DNA of 5,850 nucleotides, from positions 1-5,850 of the forward strand of contig DBOL01000039.1 in assembly GCA_002299555.1 (NCBI GenBank). The letters are read 5' to 3'. Positions 1 through 5,394 of the stretch are shown here, one piece after another. Each line of letters begins with the position of its first letter. Within the stretch, counting starts at the first letter, position 1. Below the pieces are notes generated by a model, which worked only from the letters and a program-made list of their open reading frames with translations, did no database searches and was not told the origin of the DNA. The translations under genes were made by a program, and so were the position numbers. The stretch comes from Candidatus Aminicenantes bacterium UBA647 (GTDB lineage Bacteria > Acidobacteriota > Aminicenantia > UBA2199).

Positions 1-118
1 TGTAGGGGTTGGGTTGCCCAACCCGAATATATATATATCGAAATAGAATTTGGGTGAAATGCCTTTGCCCCTTGAGATAAATTGTCTCGGACAGCAGATC
101 ATCAAGTTTCTTGTTCAT
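1..118 (-). CDS. Possible 5' end of a leftward hypothetical gene, cut by the window edge
   Basis: An open frame on the minus strand begins with ATG at 118-116 and stays open to the left edge, giving 39 residues starting MNKKLDDLLSETIYLKGQ. The N-terminal part is helix-like with mixed charged and hydrophobic residues. The final residues, VGQPNPY, come from the GTAG hairpin at 2-24 read backwards, so the hairpin either entered this gene or ended it. I do not recognise a family. The ATG lies 36 nt after the stop codon of the nuclease-like gene, so the two could be co-transcribed, but there is no clear Shine-Dalgarno sequence in front of it. An (AT)6 run at 27-38 next to the hairpin suggests drift rather than a constrained gene. 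A remnant or a chance frame is equally possible. Confidence 0.3.
   Translation of the reverse strand, partial: MNKKLDDLLSETIYLKGQRHFTQILFRYIYIRVGQPNPY
2..24 (+). repeat. GTAG-headed REP hairpin (REP-0)
   Basis: GTAG at 2-5 is followed directly by a perfect 8-bp stem, GGGTTGGG (6-13) with CCCAACCC (17-24), and a TTG loop. This matches the architecture of REP sequences mobilised or recognised by RAYT transposases, where GTAG lies 5' of the hairpin. Positions 1-22 are identical to 5829-5850 inside the RAYT gene. Orientation is assigned from the GTAG. Confidence 0.8.
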
Positions 119-153
119 AAAAACTAAGTGAGAAAAACATCTTTACTTTGTTA

Positions 154-966
154 TTAATTATTCTCTTTGTTGTTGAATTCTAAACACTTTTCATAAAATT
201 TCTCAATTTGGTTTCCTGAGTCTTTATCATGTATTTTGATAAATTCTATTATTTCTTCCCAGGTTAATATTTTTATTTTAAAATTAGATTGTTCCATGAG
301 TTTGTAAAATATTTTATTTAGCCAATCATCTTTTTCACCTTTATACTCTGATACTCTCATTTCAACTCTTTTTTTAATCGAATCATTATTTGTAAATCTC
401 TTAATATTACATTTTTTACTATTAATGTGATCTTCAGGAGCAATAACAAAAAAACCTAAAGAACTAAATTCTTTTAGAAATTCCATGAAATTTTTCTTCT
501 TTTGTTTTAACATTGATCTATATAAAACTTCAGCTATACATGCCACATTCCGTGCAGCTTGATTATATTTTGGGGAATGAGTCACTCCTTTAGAAAGATT
601 GCTAAACATTTTCGCTTCAATGATGTTAAAGTGCGAAGCATTATTATTTAAAACTAATTCACCTTTATTATCTGTGTTTTCTCCGAAAGTCGGAAAATGT
701 CCAATGACTCCATCTGCATGTGTATATCCCTCAGCAAGACTATTTTTATTTGGTCCTTTATCAAGAAATGTTGAAGGTAATAGTGCTTCAGAATACCAAC
801 TCCCATCTTTAGGCACTGATAAATGATGTTTTAAGTCATTTTTTTCAGAGAACCAGTCTAAAACCAGTTTCAACATCCATCCTTCATTATATAGATCAGT
901 ATTTGGAAAATTTATTCCAACTTTTTTTAGAATTTCATATATTTTTTCAATATATAAATCTTTCAT
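154..966 (-). CDS. Predicted PD-(D/E)XK-fold nuclease-like protein
   Basis: This is an intact 270-residue soluble protein with no signal peptide or membrane segment. The motif order resembles a restriction-endonuclease-like core: E60 in SEALLPS, D85 in THADGVIGH, then E117-A-K119 at the end of a hydrophobic strand (FNIIEAK), followed by a conserved-looking block YNQAARNVACIAEVL (134-148) whose Q136 could play the role of the Q motif seen in RecB-like nucleases. The C-terminal half is lysine-rich and mostly helical. The ATG is preceded by AAGGAG (977-972) with a 5-nt spacer, so the start is well supported. The gene is visibly more AT-rich than the rhomboid gene, which hints at horizontal origin. 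No methyltransferase, helicase or toxin partner is visible, so a role in DNA cleavage or defence is inference from the motifs alone. It could also be an inactive family member. Confidence 0.6.
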   Translation of the reverse strand: MKDLYIEKIYEILKKVGINFPNTDLYNEGWMLKLVLDWFSEKNDLKHHLSVPKDGSWYSEALLPSTFLDKGPNKNSLAEGYTHADGVIGHFPTFGENTDNKGELVLNNNASHFNIIEAKMFSNLSKGVTHSPKYNQAARNVACIAEVLYRSMLKQKKKNFMEFLKEFSSLGFFVIAPEDHINSKKCNIKRFTNNDSIKKRVEMRVSEYKGEKDDWLNKIFYKLMEQSNFKIKILTWEEIIEFIKIHDKDSGNQIEKFYEKCLEFNNKENN

Positions 967-989
967 ATGTTCTCCTTTTTTAGTAATTA

Positions 990-1247
990 TTAATATTGTA
1001 ACTTTTTAAGATAAATTAAACATTTTTTTGTTCTGTTTTTTATTAAGAATCCCAATTGAGTTTCCTTTCCCTTTCTTCTTAAAATTTTGTTCATCCTTTG
1101 CCAGTCGAATTTCTGAATAAAGCCCATGCGATTAAGATCATTAGTGAAAACATCAATTTCAGGATGATAACAATTATGTTGTAAAAAAAAGAAAAGGCAA
1201 TTACAGGATCGAGAAAGCTTTGAGTCTTGCCGGATTCTGGTGGATCA
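990..1247 (-). pseudogene. Decayed coding remnant, possibly DUF6508-like
   Basis: The minus strand is open from the TGA at 1247-1245 down to the TAA at 992-990. Its middle section, about 1095-1175, reads as HPEIDVFTNDLNRMGFIQ followed by KFDWQ, which looks like a genuine protein segment. The HPEI, GFIQ and FDW pattern recalls the N-terminal part of some DUF6508 proteins, where a similar stretch precedes a helical domain. After FDWQ the sequence turns into a lysine- and arginine-rich tail unlike that family. There is no start codon with a ribosome binding site at the right place; the first ATG (1127) falls within the conserved-looking part. I read this as a gene fragment left by deletion. The family assignment comes from memory of the motif and is weak. 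Confidence 0.35.
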
Positions 1248-1293
1248 TAATTTTGTTGATAATGGTGATGTGTGGAGATTGATATGATCGGGT

Positions 1294-1318
1294 GTAGGGG
1301 TAGGCCTCGCGTCTACCC
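1294..1318 (+). repeat. GTAG-headed REP hairpin (REP-1)
   Basis: GTAG (1294-1297) is followed by stem GGGTAG (1298-1303) and CTACCC (1313-1318) around the 9-nt loop GCCTCGCGT. It differs from REP-4 only at one stem pair (T-A instead of C-G), with an identical loop. It forms the left half of an inverted pair with REP-2. Confidence 0.85.
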
Positions 1319-1343
1319 TGATGACGGGGATATTGCAGGATTG

Positions 1344-1368
1344 GGGCGGACGCAAGGCCCGCCCCTAC
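1344..1368 (-). repeat. GTAG-headed REP hairpin (REP-2), inverted partner of REP-1
   Basis: Read on the minus strand, GTAG (1368-1365) precedes stem GGGCGG (1364-1359) and CCGCCC (1349-1344) around loop GCCTTGCGT. It differs from REP-1 at two stem pairs, both changed on both arms so pairing is kept, and at one loop base. A 25-nt spacer separates it from REP-1 and the GTAG ends face outwards, the arrangement of a two-REP BIME as known in enterobacteria. Confidence 0.85.
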
Positions 1369-1438
1369 AATGGTCGCCCATTTCTGCATATATTACAGAA
1401 CCGGGCAGGCATAGAATCACCAGTGCTATATAGAGTGT

Positions 1439-1457
1439 GACAGGGACCTGTCCCTAC
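1439..1457 (-). repeat. Divergent GTAG hairpin (REP-3)
   Basis: On the minus strand GTAG (1457-1454) is followed by a short palindromic region that can fold as GACAGG (1439-1444) with CCTGTC (1447-1452), or alternatively as GGGAC with GTCCC (1443-1454, partly sharing the GTAG G). It lacks the GCCTCGCGT loop of REP-1, -2 and -4, so it belongs to a different subtype. It lies 63 nt beyond the stop of the secreted-protein gene, a typical 3'-extragenic location for REPs. Confidence 0.6.
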
Positions 1458-1520
1458 AGAATCTTACGGCTGATAGGCTGGGGCTCAAAACTGTGAACTG
1501 CCCCCTTGTACTAATATCTG

Positions 1521-2048
1521 TTAATACACAATGGTGATAACAGATTTTGCCTTGGGCATATATTCCAGATAGGGTATTCCTGCTTTTTGGATTATAATGT
1601 TTGGCCGGGTAGCATTGTCTCTGATATCCATGCTGTTAAATTTTTTACCGTCCTTCCAGAATACGTCAAACATTTTCCAATCATTTTTGTATTTCCAGTC
1701 TTTTAACTTGACTTTATAGAATGCAGTTACTTTTGCAGGGTCATCAGTCGTCGCCAGTATGATCGTGGGGAGAGTGTTGTATTTCACACCATTGGCTGTC
1801 ATGTGACTGGCTACTTTCAGGCTGACAATAAATGATCCCTCATATGCCGGGATACCAACCTCTGATTTTGACGGAACTTTCCAGTTTTTTACAACAGGCG
1901 CCCACAAAGCTCTGTCATTCATGTTGCTCGGGAGTTTTACTTTAGGAGCAAATTTTTCCCCTGCAACCAGATCGGGGGAGGTGATCCCTGTTAAAAATAT
2001 ACCTATGGTGATGATAAAGAAAATATTAAAGATATTTTTTGTTTTCAT
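1521..2048 (-). CDS. Secreted or periplasmic protein of unknown function
   Basis: The product is about 175 residues. It starts MKTKNIFNIFF with a basic tip, a hydrophobic core (IFFIITIGIFLTGI) and a likely signal-peptidase I site near DLVAGEK. There is no lipobox cysteine, so a soluble exported protein is likely. The mature part has an AYEGSFIVSLK block, a DDPAKVTAFYKVKLKDWKY block and a C-terminal VITIVY strand. I recall similar small exported proteins with a 'DxPAKVxxFYxxxLxxW' pattern from deltaproteobacterial genomes, but I know no function for them. A GTG two codons upstream (2054) is the alternative start; it is rejected because its G is part of the AAGGAG Shine-Dalgarno, which is correctly spaced for the ATG at 2048. 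The gene stands alone, with REP-3 downstream and its own promoter region upstream. Confidence 0.8.
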   Translation of the reverse strand: MKTKNIFNIFFIITIGIFLTGITSPDLVAGEKFAPKVKLPSNMNDRALWAPVVKNWKVPSKSEVGIPAYEGSFIVSLKVASHMTANGVKYNTLPTIILATTDDPAKVTAFYKVKLKDWKYKNDWKMFDVFWKDGKKFNSMDIRDNATRPNIIIQKAGIPYLEYMPKAKSVITIVY

Positions 2049-2059
2049 TCTCACTCCTT
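2049..2059 (-). promoter_or_regulatory. Ribosome binding site that decides the start of the secreted-protein gene
   Basis: AAGGAG (2059-2054 on the minus strand) lies 5 nt before the ATG at 2048. The upstream GTG overlaps this motif and cannot use it, so translation should begin at the ATG. Confidence 0.7.
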
Positions 2060-2082
2060 GTTACGTTAATATTTAATTATAT

Positions 2083-2115
2083 ATTATACAAAAAATATTT
2101 TCAATTATTGAAAAT
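2083..2115 (-). promoter_or_regulatory. Candidate promoter (-10 TATAAT) with overlapping palindrome
   Basis: On the minus strand a perfect TATAAT lies at 2088-2083, about 35 nt before the ATG of the secreted-protein gene. No good TTGACA-like hexamer lies at standard spacing. The -35 zone is instead occupied by a perfect inverted repeat, ATTTTCAA (2097-2104) and TTGAAAAT (2108-2115), around TTA. Placement suggests an operator or activator site, but AT-rich palindromes arise easily by chance. Confidence 0.35.
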
Positions 2116-2124
2116 TATGATTAG

Positions 2125-2250
2125 ATGAAGCGTAAAATAATTCAAGTTGACACACATTTGGGACTATTTAGAGAAATCCAGTTGTTGTTATTTTTTGGAG
2201 TAGTGGGAACAGCCTATATAATTGATGAAAAAATGATCCCTGAAGGGTGA
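2125..2250 (+). CDS. Possible small hydrophobic ORF of 41 residues
   Basis: ATG at 2125 opens a 41-codon frame ending in TGA at 2248-2250. The product starts MKRKIIQVDTHLG and has a hydrophobic stretch at about residues 20-33 (LLLFFGVVGTAYII), then a short acidic end. It could be a small single-pass membrane peptide with a basic N-terminus inside. No Shine-Dalgarno sequence is visible, and I recognise no family. It diverges from the secreted-protein gene and precedes the rhomboid gene by 231 nt. A chance frame is at least as likely. Confidence 0.22.
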   Translation: MKRKIIQVDTHLGLFREIQLLLFFGVVGTAYIIDEKMIPEG

Positions 2251-2481
2251 GCGTGTCGGAAATTAGTTTCCGCCATGCAGGCCTCCTCAAACCTTCGATT
2301 TATTGATAAGAGCTCGTTATGACCATTTTTTACATTTCTTATATTACTGGTAATTAGCCTCAAAACGCAGTCCTGCAAATGTCCTTCCGGCTGAAGCTAA
2401 CGGCTGATTCTACTTCGTTAAAACTACGTAGAATTCATGCTGATGGCTTTGTTCTGTGAACTAAAGGAGGTAAAATAAACA
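2251..2481. other. Spacer before the rhomboid gene with two hairpins
   Basis: It contains a clean hairpin, CGGAAA (2257-2262) and TTTCCG (2267-2272) with loop TTAG, and a looser palindrome, ATTCTAC (2407-2413) and GTAGAAT (2428-2434). No convincing -35/-10 pair is seen, although the rhomboid promoter should lie here. No intact gene is found; the hairpins may be part of dispersed repeats not otherwise present in this window. Confidence 0.5.
2463..2471 (+). promoter_or_regulatory. Strong Shine-Dalgarno of the rhomboid gene
   Basis: AAAGGAGGT is a full-length anti-16S match. It stands 10-11 nt before the ATG at 2482, slightly further than optimal, and fixes this start. Confidence 0.75.
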
Positions 2482-3843
2482 ATGATCCTTCCAATCGGTA
2501 AAGATGGATTCAGTTTCAGGCGTATGCCCTGGGTAACAATCTTTATAATAATAGTGTGCATCTTTATCCATGCAATGGTAACAAATTATGATAGACCGAT
2601 TCTTGAAAAAATAGATAAGCTGCAGGATGAATATATTGAATTTTATATGGATCATCCATATTTCCCTTTTGCCAGAAACTTTATCCCTTACAAGAAATAT
2701 AAACCATTTAGAAAAAAAATAGAGCAATATGACTGGTATAGAGAAAGTCGTACCTATGTTTTTCCGGAAAATGAAATTGTTGATCAGGCAAGGGTAAAAC
2801 TTGATGGATTTATTGATGATATTATAGGTCAGAGAAGGCAACTATCCTGGCAAAGGTGGGGTTATAAAAGAACTGAAAGTACATTCTTCACCCATTTTTC
2901 TCACTTTTTTTTACATGCAGATTGGAGACATGTGCTTTTTAATATGCTTTTCTTTTTCTTTGTAGGAGCATTTCTGGAAGAATTATGGGGATACAAGTTT
3001 TATTTTATTTTTTATATTCTCTGCGGTTTATTTTCTACAATAGGATCTGACCTTATCCATCCGACAACCAACCTTTATTCTTTAGGAGCTTCAGGAGCTG
3101 TTTCAGGAGTGATAGGTGCATTCCTTGCACGGTTCTGGAATGAGAAGGTCAGGTTTATATGGTGGGGAGGAGGATTGTTCTCTTTCGGAACCTTTACTGT
3201 CCCCGGATGGATGATGGTAATATTTGAGGTTGGCAGGGAATTCATTTATGCAAAGATTCAGGATGCTTCATACAATGGGGGTTCCAGCACCGGATATTGG
3301 GCACATTTTAGTGGCCTTGTATTCGGAATTCTCGTTGTAATAATAATGAAAATTATAAAGGTTGAGAAGAAGGTGCTTAAACCAAAACTGGATGCAGAAT
3401 TTACGTATATGGATAGGGGATATAAAAGATATGTTGAAATTCGTGAAATGATCACAAAGGGCTTAAAAAGCGAAGCTTATGAGAAACTTAAAGAAGATGT
3501 TCCGAAATATCCCAGGAATTCGGAAATGATCGAGCAACTCTGGATCCTCGGAAGGTATTACCTGGACAATGTGAATAATCTCATCCATCTGAAAAAGTAT
3601 ATAGAACATGAGCTGAAAAAAGGCCGTCCTGAATCAGCCATGCATTATTTTGACATGATGAGAGAAACATTCCCCAAGGAAAAAATATCTGACCAGGGGA
3701 TGATCATGCTGATCAAATATCTTATCAGTATTAAAGAGATGGATCATGCAAAAAAGATGACAGAAGAAGTAGCAGAGGGAATCAATGAAAAGACCCCGGA
3801 GGGGATTGTTGTGCAGTTGGATAAACTAGTTGCCTCGACCTGA
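2482..3843 (+). CDS. Rhomboid-family intramembrane serine protease with C-terminal cytosolic tail
   Basis: This 453-residue protein should cleave transmembrane helices of membrane proteins within the inner membrane. TM1 is about residues 16-34. A long charged L1 loop region (about 35-137) includes a DHPYFPFARNFIPY stretch. TM2 carries HADWRHVLFNMLFFF (145-159), with H150 and N154 at the positions of the oxyanion-hole residues. TM3 is about 172-190. TM4 begins with GASG (202-205), making S204 the predicted nucleophile. TM5 is about 236-255. TM6 contains AHFSGLVFG (274-282) with H275 as the predicted catalytic base. All key residues are present, so the enzyme is probably active. Residues about 295-453 are a hydrophilic helical extension that resembles helix-turn-helix solenoid repeats and may bind partners. 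The gene is monocistronic here, with a strong ribosome binding site and palindromes after its stop. Substrate is unknown. Confidence 0.93.
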   Translation: MILPIGKDGFSFRRMPWVTIFIIIVCIFIHAMVTNYDRPILEKIDKLQDEYIEFYMDHPYFPFARNFIPYKKYKPFRKKIEQYDWYRESRTYVFPENEIVDQARVKLDGFIDDIIGQRRQLSWQRWGYKRTESTFFTHFSHFFLHADWRHVLFNMLFFFFVGAFLEELWGYKFYFIFYILCGLFSTIGSDLIHPTTNLYSLGASGAVSGVIGAFLARFWNEKVRFIWWGGGLFSFGTFTVPGWMMVIFEVGREFIYAKIQDASYNGGSSTGYWAHFSGLVFGILVVIIMKIIKVEKKVLKPKLDAEFTYMDRGYKRYVEIREMITKGLKSEAYEKLKEDVPKYPRNSEMIEQLWILGRYYLDNVNNLIHLKKYIEHELKKGRPESAMHYFDMMRETFPKEKISDQGMIMLIKYLISIKEMDHAKKMTEEVAEGINEKTPEGIVVQLDKLVAST

Positions 3844-3850
3844 AATCAAT

Positions 3851-3907
3851 TCAAAATCCAAAATTTTGACCGAAAGTTCCCAATTATTGGACATTTCGGA
3901 GCCGAAA
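3851..3907. terminator. Palindromes just after the rhomboid gene, possible transcript end
   Basis: Starting 8 nt after the rhomboid stop is an AT-rich hairpin, TCAAAAT (3851-3857) and ATTTTGA (3863-3869). It is followed by alternating arms CCGAAA (3870-3875), TTTCGG (3894-3899) and CCGAAA (3902-3907), so the middle arm can pair with either neighbour; CCAA and TTGG (3880-3890) pair inside the first. No U-run follows immediately, so classical factor-independent termination is not supported. RNA stabilisation or a repeat remnant are alternatives. Confidence 0.35.
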
Positions 3908-3995
3908 CAATCAAAAAATGATCAATTGGAAGAATTTTTATCGTTTTACATTGAAACATATTTTTTAGTACTTTATTATTAATTTTGAGAGATAA

Positions 3996-4080
3996 ATAAA
4001 GGGGTCAAATCTTGATTTGATGCATTGAGGAGATCTTATCTCATTAAAAGAAACCCTGAGACATACAACTATAACAACCA
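3996..4080 (+). repeat. Second dispersed repeat, copy A
   Basis: AAAGGGG is followed by a hairpin, TCAAATC (4005-4011) and GATTTGA (4014-4020). After a short linker comes the block ATCTCATTAAAAGAAACC (from 4038), identical over 21 nt (4038-4058) with copy B at 5474-5494, then a similar tail of CATAC, ACAACT- and AACC-like words. It lies between the convergent rhomboid and HD genes. Copy B lies upstream of the RAYT gene. Confidence 0.7.
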
Positions 4081-4149
4081 AAAGGCGATTCTAAAAAGCG
4101 CTTATGGAAGGGGAACGGTTCAATAAATCCTTTTAAGTTCGTCATTCAA

Positions 4150-4695
4150 TTACCAGTTTACTCTTGAAGATATCCAGGAAAGAATTTCATTTTCAATCAA
4201 TTTTCTGTCAGTATATTTATGATAAATTTCATTTGCAAACTTAATTAATTTGGGTGAATTAGGTAACCTGAGATATGATGAATCGAAATCACCTATTCGA
4301 ACCCGATCCAGGTTGTCAGAATCTTTAAAAACCTTGAACAAAAAAGTTGCTTCCTCTTTGTTTTTAATATCATATTTGTCGATGTTAGCAATTGCAGTAT
4401 TGTCTTTAATGCAGTGATTCTCAATAATGAATCGGGTCAAGGGGACATTGAGTGCATTTAATCCAAAATAATCATTTTCATTTAATTTTTTTATACTTCT
4501 CAGACCATGGGAATCATCTATTCCATCATTAATTCTTCCGATGTCATGAAAAATTGCACAAAACTCCAGTAATTCTTTAATATCATTAGTAATATTTTCA
4601 ATTGAGCAGATTTTTCTCACTATTATCAATACACGGAAATTATGCTCAATGCCGTGAATTCCTTTACGGAATATATCAGAATTAATAACTCTCAA
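4150..4695 (-). CDS. HD-domain phosphohydrolase
   Basis: This 181-residue soluble protein carries the HD-superfamily metal ligands: HGIEH at 14-18 (H18), the hallmark HD pair H50-D51 in AIFHDIGRINDGIDDSHG, H63, H94 in IIENHC, and a downstream KDSDNLDRVRIG (124-135) whose D127 or D130 would complete H...HD...D. Such proteins hydrolyse phosphate esters of nucleotides or related small molecules; the substrate here cannot be deduced. The compact length suggests a single domain with nothing fused. The frame opens with TTG at 4695, since an in-frame stop lies at 4701-4699. AAAAGGA at 4711-4705 is 9 nt before it. The nearby ATG at 4702 is in another frame and gives only a 6-residue peptide, so either TTG is the true start or a 1-nt indel has removed an ATG start. 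It is an isolated gene, AT-rich like the nuclease-like gene. Confidence 0.82.
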   Translation of the reverse strand: MRVINSDIFRKGIHGIEHNFRVLIIVRKICSIENITNDIKELLEFCAIFHDIGRINDGIDDSHGLRSIKKLNENDYFGLNALNVPLTRFIIENHCIKDNTAIANIDKYDIKNKEEATFLFKVFKDSDNLDRVRIGDFDSSYLRLPNSPKLIKFANEIYHKYTDRKLIENEILSWISSRVNW

Positions 4696-4845
4696 CTTTC
4701 ATAATCCTTTTAAAAATTTCAATTAAGTGTTTAATTTTCAAACTCGTTATAAGCAATTTTTAATAATACTCGTGAAAATAATTATTAATTAAGATGATTA
4801 ACATGTTCAAAACAAATATACAAATCCAATGAAAAATTTATTTAA

Positions 4846-5043
4846 AAGTTTGATAATAATTTAAAAAGATATGATGTGTTGCCCTTATGTGCAAACCTTG
4901 CGGGGACTGTGCTTTGAAATTTGGAATCCTCCGTAGGGGCAGGCCTCGCGTCTGCCCAAAACAAAACTTGTGAAATTGAATTAGAAACATCGGGTAAAAT
5001 AATCTTTGATAAATGGAATAGAATATCGTCAGAAATATATTGA
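4846..5043 (+). pseudogene. Possible decayed reading frame carrying REP-4 in frame
   Basis: After a stop at 4843-4845 the plus strand reads KFDNNLKRYDVLPLCANL and onwards to a TGA at 4912-4914. The same frame then continues through REP-4 (read VGAGLASA) into EIELETSGKIIFDKWNRI and ends at TGA 5041-5043. Both halves look protein-like, and the hairpin lies between them without breaking the frame. No start with a ribosome binding site is present and I recognise no family. The opposite strand is also open here, which lowers confidence. Confidence 0.2.
4933..4957 (+). repeat. GTAG-headed REP hairpin (REP-4)
   Basis: GTAG (4933-4936) is followed by stem GGGCAG (4937-4942) and CTGCCC (4952-4957) around loop GCCTCGCGT. 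It equals REP-1 except for one compensated stem pair. It lies 118 nt beyond the stop of the ankyrin gene, on that gene's 3' side. Confidence 0.85.
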
Positions 5044-5075
5044 GGGCGGGGAGACTTCAATTTATCATTAATTGA

Positions 5076-5339
5076 TTACTCAAAGAATTCCATCCGCATC
5101 TGTTCACTTTTCAGCAGGTCGGCAATTTCTTTGTGTCCGGCTTTTGCTGCGATTTCACCTGCAGTTACCCCTGATGAATCAAGGATATTGATCAAGCTGA
5201 GTCTCTGGCAGGAAAGTCCGGTGCCGGCGAGACTGTATATTATATTCCGAACTTTCTCCAGGTCACCACTTTCTGCAGCATGAAAAAGAAATGTGCGCCC
5301 CCTAGAATCTTTATCAAAAGGATCTGTTTTTTTTTTCAC
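5076..5339 (-). CDS. Small ankyrin-repeat protein
   Basis: The product is 87 residues, starting MKKKTDPFDKDSRGRTFLFH. Two ankyrin units are visible: about 12-38 (RGRTFLFHAAESGDLEKVRNII, matching the G-x-T-x-L-x-x-A-A-x-x-G-x-x-x-x-V pattern) and about 51-78 (NILDSSGVTAGEIAAKAGHKEIADLL). The segment between them is longer than a normal loop. Ankyrin units bind proteins; no enzymatic domain is attached and no signal peptide is seen, so a cytosolic binding role is inferred. The GTG at 5339 is chosen over an in-frame GTG at 5357 because GAGG (5348-5345) is 5 nt before it. The start is followed by ten consecutive A residues (5336-5327), a slippage-prone tract. Two repeats are few for a stable ankyrin fold, so this could be a remnant of a longer protein. 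Confidence 0.7.
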   Translation of the reverse strand: MKKKTDPFDKDSRGRTFLFHAAESGDLEKVRNIIYSLAGTGLSCQRLSLINILDSSGVTAGEIAAKAGHKEIADLLKSEQMRMEFFE

Positions 5340-5394
5340 CTTCACCTCAATATGCACAAATCATTATTTATATATCAAATAAAATGTCAAATTA

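Larger units (their letters stand above)
967..1520. other. Gene-poor spacer with a coding remnant and three REP hairpins
   Basis: No intact gene is seen between the nuclease-like gene and the secreted-protein gene. The left half is AT-rich and carries the promoter region of the nuclease-like gene plus a decayed minus-strand reading frame. The right half is richer in GC and contains an inverted pair of GTAG hairpins and a third, divergent one. The minus-strand frame around 1201-1389 is explained by the hairpins, which read as VGAGLASAP, and is not a gene. Confidence 0.7.
4703..5075. other. AT-rich spacer between HD and ankyrin genes
   Basis: The left part should carry the promoter of the HD gene; it is so AT-rich that no single -10 stands out. 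The right part contains REP-4 inside a possibly decayed plus-strand reading frame. The minus-strand frame at 4842-5060 has no ribosome binding site and also runs through REP-4, so it is not called as a gene. Confidence 0.6.

Noticed and set aside
599..826. Plus-strand 75-codon open frame
   Set aside because: It is antisense to the nuclease-like gene, with no supporting ribosome binding site.
1201..1389. Minus-strand 62-codon open frame
   Set aside because: It runs through REP-1 and REP-2, whose stop-free repeats account for the openness, and it has no ribosome binding site or protein-like character outside them.
1483..1506. GGGGC and GCCCC-like arms as a terminator for the secreted-protein gene
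   Set aside because: The stem is only about 5 bp with a long loop and no T-run in the gene's direction.
2147..2175. Perfect TTGACA (2147-2152) as a -35 for the rhomboid or small ORF
   Set aside because: No acceptable -10 lies 16-18 nt downstream; TATTTA is only 12 nt away.
2461..2841. Minus-strand 126-codon open frame
   Set aside because: It is antisense to the start of the well-supported rhomboid gene and matches no pattern of its own.
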